This document shows positions 55,238 through 64,000 of a stretch of 64,000 bases of DNA, piece by piece. Both the position numbers and the translations under genes were made by a program. Within the stretch, counting starts at the first letter, position 1. The number at the start of each line of letters is the position of its first letter. Under the pieces are notes generated by a model that ran no database searches, was not told where the DNA came from, and saw only the letters and a program-made list of their open reading frames with translations. The stretch comes from Anoplopoma fimbria (taxonomy: Eukaryota; Chordata; Actinopteri; Perciformes; Anoplopomatidae). The stretch is from NCBI RefSeq assembly GCF_027596085.1, contig NC_072450.1, forward strand, positions 26,479,223-26,543,222. The letters run 5' to 3'.

Positions 55238-56240
55238 TCCGGCCACTCTCGAGTCCCGGGAGATTAGAGTTTAACTTGTGCAAATATTTTCCAAAGGCAG
55301 AGCTGCTCTGGAGGTAGAAGTATTCCTATTGCTTTAGAGGAGTGCCAGTTTGCAGAGCCACATAATAACCGTTTCTCTAGAAGGAGGCCCCACAGAAAAG
55401 AAAGGGGTTCTTAGTTCAGTTAGCTTTCCTGTTGACCTTCAAACATCCTCAAAAGTCACGAATGTCATCAGCATTTTTCTTGAAATAAGCTAACTTGCAC
55501 TCTTGTAGATTTATTTGGCTCTTCCCATTGAGATTTAACCAATGAGATTAATTCTGCCTCTAGAGCAGCTCCTCCTCTGAGAAATATTAATCTATTAAAT
55601 CCTTTGCTCCCTTCATTCCCTGACCTCCCCCTCGCTCTCTGTACCTCACGTGTCCAGTTATAACACAATGGGATTTTGCAGCAGAGGTTTCAGGTGTGTG
55701 TGACACACGCTCGTGTGAGGAAGCCATACGTTTGTTGCGTTAAATTTGGGAAAAGTCCTGTGGGGTTCTTTATATTCCAGGTAGGAAAGCACAAATAATT
55801 TACGAGCAACCAATGAGGCTAATTTTTGTCATAAGTAGCTTACTGATGTTGGCCCCTTGGTGCCCGGATTAAACCTCCCCGTGAGCTGCATTAATCTTAA
55901 TTTTAATATTATCCTAGACATATCATTATAAAGTTGTTTTTTTAGCTTTATTCGTACTTCAGCGTGCCTTGGACCTCCGTACAAGGTTGTCTTCTCAAGA
56001 GTTCCAACATCTGTAAGCTACTATTTCACGAGGACGGGCCTTCTTGTTTGGTTCGGGAGATTTTCTTACTTTTAGTTTTATTAAGAGCAACAAATAATTT
56101 GTGAGCAGGCAGAAACTGTGTGCTGTATTTTGTAAATTGTATGATTTACGGTTAAAGTGCGTACAATAACTCTCCTCCCGAGATTGAACATAGCATCAAC
56201 TACAAAGAGAGCAAATCTGTGTTTGTGCTGCATCCAGAGG

Positions 56241-56494
56241 TTAAAGGGACAGTTCACCCCGAAATTAAAAAACATATTTTGCCTCTTATCTGTTGTGTGT
56301 TGTCCATCGAGTTTTTAAAATATATATATATATATATATATTTTGGCGCTTTGAACGCCACAAGGTGGACACCTCTACGGCCGATATCTCCAAAACTAGG
56401 GAACTCACAAAAAAAAAATCCAGACTGGTAAATAGCACTAAAAGTGAGAGCCACAATATGTATTTTTGATATTGGGGCGAACTGTCCCTTCGAA
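56241..56494. mobile_element. MITE with AAAGGGACAGTTC-type termini, ~254 bp
   Basis: The left end ttaaagggacagttcacccc and the right end ggggcgaactgtccctt(cgaa) are near-perfect inverted repeats, a form common in fish genomes. The middle carries a (TA)n run (56320-56341). No ORF beyond repeat translation. It lies inside the presumed cplx3 3'UTR. Confidence 0.75.
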
Positions 56495-57515
56495 AACAAA
56501 GAGAAAGCTGCTCAGATGAGAGACGTGTAAATGCTTTAGAAGTCGTATGCCAAAGCCTTCGTTGAGTTCGACCAAGATGAAGGAAAATGGCCCCAAATAT
56601 GTCAAACGTGTGTAACTGTGGCGTGAGTATAAATCCACATACAAATATTTGTTGTGTGAGGCTATTGGCCCGTGCCGTAAACAGCAGGTCGCTCTTCGTT
56701 CCGTTTTTCGCCGACCTCGCCGAGGTCTCGTAGTGTTGACCTCCGACCCGTCCCTCCATCTGCGTCCCAGTGGTGCCGTGTTGTGCTGGTGGATTCGTGT
56801 TGTTTAGCCGATGTGATGCGTCCAGTGGTGTCTTATGTAACTCGGTATTCTGTCTGTGTTGGTTTCTAGCCAAATGTGAGCCAAGCAAGAGGGGGGGTTG
56901 GGGGTTGTCTATGATGTGTTACATCCATATAGGCTCCATTTTTGACAGTGTTTGATTTTAATGTAGCCGTGGTGCCGAGGGGCGATGTCAGCTTCGATCT
57001 CATGTTCGTCCTCGTTTTTCCTTTGGGTGCTCGAGGAATAAAAAAAGTTTTGCCTCTTAAGAGTCTTCATATTAACTTAAAGGAAATATGGGCAACAAAA
57101 GATTAGCGGTCATTTCCCTGCTGCAGGTGCCACACTACTGCTGAATGAAAGCTGAGGCCAAACATTTCAGCACAGCGGTTGTTGTGAACAATATATTCAG
57201 AACATTTTAATAACATAAAGCGGAGGAAAAGCTGCAATAAGTTCCTTTTATAATAGAGCTACTAGAATCATGAGACGAGATCAATAGGTGGAACAGAAGC
57301 CATAAAGAAAACAATTTGCTTTGTATGCGTGTGACTTGAAATAATAATTCAGTAATATACAAATGTTTTTTTTGTGTGTTGTCATCCTGTGGAAATTATA
57401 TTCGTTTCAGGAAATGGCTGCCATGACACGCAGTTTCTTCTCGTTCTTTGTTTCACAGTATCTCTATCATTGTGTCTCTGAAAGCATTTCAGTGATTTGT
57501 TTTTGTTTTAACTGC

Positions 57516-57521
57516 AATAAA
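57516..57521 (+). terminator. cplx3: Polyadenylation signal AATAAA (cplx3, distal)
   Basis: Canonical AATAAA in tgcaataaacag, followed by GT-rich sequence (ttttgtgtgattc near 57542). A proximal alternative is at 57037-57042. Confidence 0.45.
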
Positions 57522-57544
57522 CAGATTTTTTGAATAATTCATTT

Positions 57545-58585
57545 TGTGTGATTCTTCTTCGTACAGGGATGTGACTGTGTGTGGGGAGCCGTCTTACATG
57601 TGCAGACACCAGAACACCAGGTGGAGACAAAAATACACACCTATAGAAATGCTCAAGAGAGAGGCTGACTGATGCCATTATGATTGACGTGTCACTAGCG
57701 GAAAGTTGTGTTCTGTTAGAATTGAAAGATAAATGATACAGTTAAGCATTTTATATTTCATAAACATCTTTTTCCTGTCACAACAGTGCAGGGATAGAAC
57801 TAGTTTAAAAAAAGATTATAACATTATAACCTCTGTAGAGGAAGAATTTATGGCAGAGCTGTTGTATTGAATTGCAATAGATTGTGCATTGGACCTAATG
57901 AAGTGGCCACTAGATCCATAGGAGGTAGACAAAGTAAAACAATACAGCCCCTTAAGTCATTTATTAATGATTTAAAGTAATTCATGGTTTTGCATTGGGC
58001 TGCATTGTATATCCAAATATTTGTGTCCACCTGGTGTCCGTCCATGCACAGACAGTTTTTACACATGTAGGTCTAATGCTGAAATCTATGCATGTTTTAA
58101 GACCATTCCGCCAAATCGGTTCCATTTGTATGTTATAGCTTTTCAAAATAAAACTGGTTAATCTCTGGCCAATTTATTTTTATGACAAGGTTTCTAAATG
58201 GAAGATGGCTCATATGAGTAACGGGACTTGAGTTTTTAGCGTTAGCTGACAAAGGAAATGTAGCCTCATGACACCTGTGCTAACAGCATGAGAACACTTA
58301 CTATCTTCAAGTGGTTTACCTATATTTAAAAAAAAAAAAAACATAACAGTACTGTACATTAAGATTGACATTCTCGGTCATATGATGCTAAATATAGAAA
58401 ATAGGGAGAGAGAACTTGCTCTGTGTTCCCATGGCCCTCAGGAGACACAAAAGAGGCTGCTTCCTGTTGATCATCAGACCTCTAGGATTTCCAAAGTTGT
58501 AAAAAGGCAGAAAGGTGTTGGGGTAACCCGACAAATATAATGATTTCTGATGAGAAAATGTATTTATGTCTTGATTGGAAATAGT
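57545..58585. other. Intergenic stretch between cplx3 and gas1
   Basis: AT-rich, no exon or named repeat recognised. Confidence 0.4.
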
Positions 58586-58589
58586 CACA

Positions 58590-58912
58590 GTCACAGTTTG
58601 TTGCTCTTATTGTATTCGTATTAGTTTGTTTCTGCTCTTATTGTATTCGTATTAGTTTGTTGCACTTATTGTATTCGTATTAGTTTGTTTCTGCTCTTAT
58701 TGTATTCGTATTAGTTTGTTTATTGTATTCGTATTAGTCTGTCGTACTTTTGCTCTGGTTTCTGCTCTTAGATGCTTGTTTAAGAAAGGAGATGCACTTA
58801 TGACTTCTGGTGACTAGTAGTTCTCTTGAATACCTATGTTGAAGACACTTATTGTAAGTCGCTTTGGATAAAAGCGTCTGCTAAATGACTGTAATGTAAA
58901 TGTAATGTAATC
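58590..58912 (-). repeat. Dispersed fish repeat (TTTAGCAGACGCTTTTATCC type), copy B
   Basis: Reverse orientation of copy A at 15400. It has about five attgtattcgtattagt units (58617-58740), then ggtgactagtagttctcttg, gtaagtcgctttggataaaa and gcgtctgctaaatgactgt, ending in (TGTAA)n. The motif order is exactly reversed relative to copy A. Confidence 0.75.
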
Positions 58913-59049
58913 TGTCATATTTCAGTCTCGAACGGATCCCAGGTCGGGCACCCATCCGGTTTGGTGGAGCTTCTGGACCACTATGGATGGCCCAGCCTCT
59001 CAGTTTGGGGCAGTTTTGGGCAGACCTGATAAAAAAAAAATCAAGTTAG

Positions 59050-59774
59050 TTACCATGTGAATGGCACGAAAGCCTGGGCTGTTTGGTAGTTCTCAAGTGC
59101 GGTGTGAAAGGGGGCTCGCTGTAAAATATATTGCCCCCCCCTCCCTCCCTCCCCCCCCATTGATAGGCCGCGGTGCGTGGACAATCTTCAGCCGGGAGAG
59201 ACACTGGGCCGCTGCATGGCCGAACTCACACAATTGGGGTGAAACGGTCCAGAAAATACTATTCTCCCCCCATTCTCTTCTATCAATCGGGGCTCTAAAC
59301 CTCCCCCTCACCCCCCACCCCCACCTACCCGCCTGCAGAATGAGAGGCAGGCAGGGGGAGGGAGCAGGGGGAGAGAGAGAGAAAGAGTGACACAATTAGT
59401 GAGAACTTTTAAAGTGAGTTGTAGCAACAACAAAAAAACTTCCCAAAAAAAAAAAAAAAAGGGGGGAGCAGATTTTTTTTTTTGTTTTTGTTCCACGCTG
59501 AAAATCGGAGCCACTGAAGTTTGCAGATGTGAGCTTCTTCCAAAGGAATGCGTTTAGCAAACCCCCCCCCCCCCCTCCCTCCTCCTCCCCCTCTCCCCCT
59601 TGTGTTATTGCTACAGGAGGAGAGGGGACCACACAGGTCCTGGGTTCCACGACTAAGGAATACCGTAAACATTGTGTTTTATCCGGACTATCTCTTCACG
59701 GAGAGGAGCTGCGTTTCGTGACTGGAAACGGGTCCCACGGCTCCTCGACACCGGCCAATCGGTGACCAGGGCTG

Positions 59775-59821
<47 letters not shown>

Positions 59822-60048
59822 GGGGGTGGGTGGTGGTGGTGGTGGGAGGGAGGAAAAGTTTTCTTTCTTTTTTTTTTTTTTTTTTTTTCCCTCGACAGAA
59901 GGAGGGGGTGTTGTGGGGTAGAAATGCTCGGCGGACCGTGAAGCGTAAAGCGGCGAGCAGACGGACAAAGACGCACGGAGCGGGGACGGAAACAGAAATA
60001 AAACATCACCAGAGAAAGAAACCACAACACCGGGATGAGTGGATGGAT

Positions 60049-60086
<38 letters not shown>

Positions 60087-60203
60087 ACACACAGAGAGCT
60101 GCGGGGAAAGAGGAGTCCAGACCGGCGATGGCAGGAAAGATGAGTCCGAGTGTAGGAGCCGAGTCGCGGACGTTTCCTGCGGTTGAGTGCGCGTAAACCT
60201 CGG

Positions 60204-60270
<67 letters not shown>

Positions 60271-60644
60271 CCGGGGCTGCACGTTTTGGAGTCATGGTCG
60301 CCCACTTTTGAACGGAGGTGTTTTTCCTGGAATGACTGTTTTTTTTTTTTGGAGCCACGCGTGGTGATTTCCCCTGAGTCAGACCCGGACTGGCCTCGCT
60401 GCACAGCTCCCCGGGAGGAGGCAGAGGGTGGTGGTGGTGGTGGTGGTGGGGGGGGGGGGTCGTTTATAACGGACCGAGAGTGTTTTCTTGGTAAAAAAAG
60501 CTGGTTTGGTTGCAGGACGCGTCGCCTGCGTGGAATACTTCTGAGCTACAGTCCGTGTGTTCGAGCGTGAAGCCCGCTTTACCCCCTGATCCCAATGTGC
60601 TGGTGGAGAAAGTGCACGTCGCCGAGCTAGACCTCCACCCAAGC
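59050..60644 (+). promoter_or_regulatory. gas1 upstream and 5'UTR region, purine-rich with (GA)n tracts
   Basis: CpG-bearing sequence on the gas1 strand without a supported gene. It contains (GA)n arrays at 59780-59818, 60051-60083 and 60208-60267, an A16G6 run near 59445, a T-run at 59870-59888 and a (GGT)n/G run at 60428-60460. The ORFs on either strand are built from these repeats. It is probably promoter plus long 5'UTR; no TATA box stands out. Confidence 0.4.
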
Positions 60645-61399
60645 ATGCGATGCTGGTGCTGCGCCCTGGCCCTCCTCCTCCCCTGGGTGCTGCTGGCCCT
60701 GGACGCACAGCTCATCTGCTGGCAGGCGCTCCTCCGGTGCCACGAGGAGCCCGAGTGCGAGCTCGCCTACGGGCAGTACCTGGCGGCCTGTGAGGGGAAC
60801 ATCCGGGGACGAGGAGGCAGTGTCCGAGCCACTGCATCAACGCGCTCATCCGGCTCAACCACACGCGCAGCGGCCCGGATCTGGAGACCTGCGACTGCGC
60901 CCGGGACGCGGAGTGCCTCGGGGCCAAGCGGGCCGTGGAGCCGTGTCTCCCCCGGCGGCACCCGAGCGACGCCGGCGGGATCGGCTGCATGGAGGCCCGG
61001 CAGCGCTGCGAGGAGGACGGAGACTGCCACGCCTCCCTCACCGCCTACCTGTCCTACTGCGGGCAGCTGTTCAACGGCCGGAAGTGCTCGTCCAAGTGCA
61101 AGGCCACCATCCAGCAGATGCTGTTCATCCCGAACGGAGCCCTGCTGAACCGCTGCGTCTGCGACGGCGTGGAGAGGCCCTTCTGCGAGGTGGTGAAGGA
61201 GAACATGAGCAAACTGTGCTCCATAGGGGACCACATGGTTGTTTCTGACCAGCCGGACGTGGACGACCTCTACGAGGATGAAGACTATGATCCTAAAAGT
61301 GACAGAGAGGAGGTGCTGTCCGATCATTCCTCTGCTCCCCAGAGGTTGCCCGGATGCCTGACGCTCCTGTTTCTTTCTCTAGCACGGATATTGTACTGA
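60645..61399 (+). CDS. gas1: Growth arrest-specific protein 1, single exon, frame broken by a 1-nt deletion
   Basis: GPI-anchored cell-surface protein with two GDNF-receptor-like cysteine-rich domains; vertebrate Gas1 is a Hedgehog co-receptor and also binds RET. The ATG at 60645 starts a hydrophobic signal peptide (CCALALLLPWVLLAL) followed by the hallmark QLICWQALLRC and ECELAYGQYLAAC. This frame holds to about 60800. The family continues in a different frame (open from 60794 to the TGA at 61397): QCPSHCINALIRLNHT, EPCLPRR, YLSYCGQLFNGRKC, LLNRCVCDGVERPFC, an acidic DDLYEDEDYD stretch, and a hydrophobic tail (CLTLLFLSLARILY) fitting a GPI signal. One missing base in the G run at 60805-60808 would explain the shift. 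Allowing for it, the protein is about 251 aa; human GAS1 is 345. Read literally, translation leaves the family frame after about 54 aa and stops at 61148. No intron explains the change. Sequencing or assembly error is the likeliest cause because both halves are well conserved; a real null allele is the alternative. Confidence 0.9.
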
Positions 61400-62815
61400 G
61401 ACAATGCAACATTTATTGGATTTATCAGCGGAAAAAAGAATCCCCTTCTTGGGAGCCGAGAGTCCAGCTGGAGTTCGGATGGAATCAGTGACTTGGTCAG
61501 AGACGCTTCAGCGTGGCCTCGCTGGATAAGGAGAGCTGTTCTGTCATCCCCGAGGCCTCACTGCCATTCCATTTTAGTTGCAGGGCGACAGTAGTGATTT
61601 GTGTGCGCTTCCCACAACCGTACAATTTGCATAGTAATTGGTCTTCGAGCATATCTCACTCAGCAAAACTGCTTTAAAAAAAAAAAGAAAAAGAAAGTGT
61701 GATTCAGATCTTCACATATTGCTCAGAGTGAAACTGCTCTCTACTCTGCAGACTGTTGGCAAACAGTTCTTCCAGGTGCCGGGGAGAGGAAGCGAACCAC
61801 GGCGGACTTAGTTGCCAAGTGGATGGAGTGCCTTTAAGCAGCTCCCTGTTTGTTTGGTTGGGTTCAATGGTACTTGGGAGTGTGGCTTTATTAAGACCTT
61901 GGACAAACATTGGACCCGTCCCGTGTCTCTGTTTGCTCTGCTCTCCATTTCAGTGTGTGTGTGTGTGTGTGGGGGGGGTCTTTCTGCATTGTCGCAGCGA
62001 CCGCACTTCAAATATTTGTGGGAGCAGCAGTCAAAGGGACGAGGTGAGGGTTGTGGGATCAAGTACTGAAATTAACTGAAGCGCCTCTTCCGGGCCACTC
62101 CGTCTGTGGGGCCCCTCCTCCTCCTCCATGTGAGATTGTTTTATTGAACTTTTCCTGAGACAGCCACCCACCCCCTCTTCCTCCTCTCCACCGCCTGCCC
62201 CCTTTCACGCCTTCAAAGGGGGGGGGGCCCTCCAGTCTTTATTACTGCTCTCACACTGCAGCTACAAGCCAGGAAAAAGGTGTCTGCTGCTGGTGCCAAA
62301 AGGTCAACATATCAAACCTGCTGCTGATGTTACCTGAGGTCCACGCCGACAGCCCAGAGATTCGAACCAGCAGTCAGTTCAGTCACACATCTTTTGTCCA
62401 CTATTCCACTTTAAGCCAATTAGTAACAAGGGAAAGTAAAAAAAACAACGTTTTTGTTATTAACGATCACTTGTACTGCCAATTCGTGTCTTTGCCACTT
62501 GAAATTGTCAAAACTAATCTTTTTTTTGTTTTGTTTCTGTCACGACGTCTTGAAGAATGTTGCTAAAAGTTAAATTATGAAGCTAGAATATGAAGAATGT
62601 GTACATGTTTTACAGTTATATGCAGTAAAGTAAGCCAACGCGGTCACTTGCACGCCTTTGACACAGTACGGACACACAAAAGTAGCTCCATTGTTTTGAT
62701 GTGATTTAGGCTCTTTAGGTTTTTCCATCTCATCTTGTGCAGTGAATACTTCAGAGCAGTGTCTTCCATGTGGGAAGGTTGAGTTTTATAATAAAATGTT
62801 TATGAGCTAAAGTGG
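61400..62815 (+). other. gas1: gas1 3'UTR with polyadenylation signal
   Basis: No coding sequence was recognised after the gas1 stop. An AATAAA at 62790-62795 (tataataaaatg) lies 1.4 kb downstream, followed by a T/G-rich stretch (ggtgttgtggtgtg), so the transcript may end near 62815. A short GT run at 61955-61970 and a G run at 62217-62227 interrupt it. Confidence 0.45.
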
Positions 62816-64000
62816 TGTTGTGGTGTGATTCGTCCACAGAGAGATCAAGAGAGGAAGTAAAACGATCAGCTAGGTTTGAAAGAGGGCCGTAATACTTCAC
62901 CATATTAGATTACTTTGTTCTACTTTATAAACTTGTGATAAACTGTGTCTAAAGGCCTCAAAAGCAGAGGTTCTTTTTTGAAAATGTAATTCTCAAGTCT
63001 GCAAAGTGAGCACAGGATGTGGCCATGTCTCCCTGTCTAATATTTAAGGGATTAGCTCAGTGTAACTGAACCCCGGTGAGGAATTTAAAGTGTCTAGCTT
63101 CCTCCTCGGCTCAAGCAGCTATTAAACCGCCATTATTTTCAGAGGACGGAGGCAGAGTGAAGGTAAATAAAACACGTGAGCTGATCCAATGGAGTCGTTG
63201 TATCAGAAGGACTTTTGTCAATATGACCAAAAACTCTAGAGAACCAACTGTTTCAGAGCAGGCAGCCATTTGGGGCTTGTTCTACACTCGCAAATTGTAA
63301 AAAGAGGCATTTGGCATTTAGGTGTGAGGTGTACACCTGCTCTGCAATTGTCACTTTAGTCACGTCCAAAAGGTACATCAGTGCAGTGTCGAGAGTTAAA
63401 AAATATATGAACTGACAGAAAAAAATGTGTTTAGCAAGACAAGAAAGAACTCATTTTGTGTTTACTTTCCACATTTCAACTGCTGCCACTATCCTTTGAT
63501 AAAAAAGACCCGTATCTATGACCTCTCATTTTGTCCGGATGTCCCCAGGATTGCGTGACAAAATAGACCCGCATGTGACGAGTAATGACAAGTTTGTAAC
63601 TTTTAGGTTTAAGGTGACAAATTTCAACATCTTCAAGCCTGGAGACGACTCCCGCACAGCTTCTCCTGATCTTCTCGCTAACCACAGGAATCCTCCGGAG
63701 CTTCCAAAACGTCCACTGTGTTGTTAAAAACAGTGAGATACAGACAAAGACAAAGAGGGCCTTTGGGCTACAGTAATAGCAGGACTCCCTCCAGTTTAGT
63801 TGGATTGTTCTTTTTGGTCCAACCTGTCTTAACCATTGCCATGCATCTTAAAGTCCTCCAACATAATCACCCCGCCCCCTTCAACCCCCTTCAACCCCCT
63901 CATCCTGATTCTGGGAATAAAATCAAAACAAACATGAGCAGAGCAGCCTCGGGGAGTTGAGTGTGTGGAGTGGGGGGGGGGACGACGACACAGAGGCAGC
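62816..64000. other. Downstream of gas1, no gene recognised
   Basis: Unassigned sequence. ORFs to 84 aa show no motif. A short direct repeat cttcaaccccc occurs at 63878-63900. Confidence 0.4.

Larger units (their letters stand above)
55238..57535 (+). other. cplx3: cplx3 3'UTR with candidate polyadenylation signals
   Basis: No coding sequence was recognised after the cplx3 stop. Canonical AATAAA signals occur at 57037-57042 and 57516-57521. If either is used, the 3'UTR is about 1.8-2.3 kb and contains the inverted-repeat MITE at 56241-56494. Confidence 0.45.

Noticed and set aside
59653..60404. Minus-strand ORFs of 132-220 aa (SLSLSL)
   Set aside because: Translations of (GA)n arrays in the gas1 5' region.
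60712..61327. Minus-strand ORFs of 109-186 aa opposite gas1, and the + strand shadow at 60790-61248
   Set aside because: GC-rich shadow frames of the gas1 coding sequence; their residues show no family, while the gas1 frames do.

Overview
The window looks like teleost fish (probably percomorph) nuclear DNA. Its genes are split by GT-AG introns, it is dense in long (CA)n/(GT)n microsatellites, and it carries several short DNA transposons and SINE-like repeats typical of ray-finned fish. No bacterial, organellar or viral genes were recognised.

Three protein-coding genes can be supported, all on the + strand. (1) csk, C-terminal Src kinase: 12 coding exons from 9608 to 26608 whose joined length gives exactly 450 codons plus stop, with SH3, SH2 and tyrosine kinase domains intact. 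A TATA-containing, CpG-bearing region near 1465-1665 is a plausible promoter and noncoding first exon. (2) cplx3, complexin-3: three exons from 51844 to 55237 encoding 156 aa with a C-terminal CaaX-type box. (3) gas1, growth arrest-specific 1: a single-exon GPI-anchored GDNF-receptor-like protein at 60645-61399. As written, its reading frame is broken by a one-base deletion near 60794-60817, while both halves remain well conserved.

Layout: 1-1.4 kb is microsatellite and gene-free; 1.4-28 kb is the csk transcription unit with repeat-rich introns; 28-51 kb is a gene-poor stretch of about 23 kb made of repeats, MITEs and unassigned sequence; 51.2-57.5 kb is cplx3; 57.5-59 kb is intergenic with a dispersed fish repeat; 59-62.8 kb is gas1 with a purine-rich 5' region; 62.8-64 kb shows nothing recognisable. 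The csk-cplx3 linkage matches human 15q24, but LMAN1L, which lies between them in mammals, was not recognised here.

The genes do not form a pathway. Csk is a cytosolic inhibitor of Src-family kinases, complexin-3 regulates SNARE-mediated release at ribbon synapses, and Gas1 is a cell-surface Hedgehog co-receptor. The most unusual non-genic content is a set of perfect short-spacer inverted repeats (10.7, 16.0, 29.6 and 45.1 kb), a four-copy dispersed repeat family of about 0.5 kb, a hAT MITE with a clean 8-bp target duplication, a pogo-like deletion derivative that keeps a DNA-binding-domain ORF, and a higher-order (CA)/(GA) array just upstream of cplx3.
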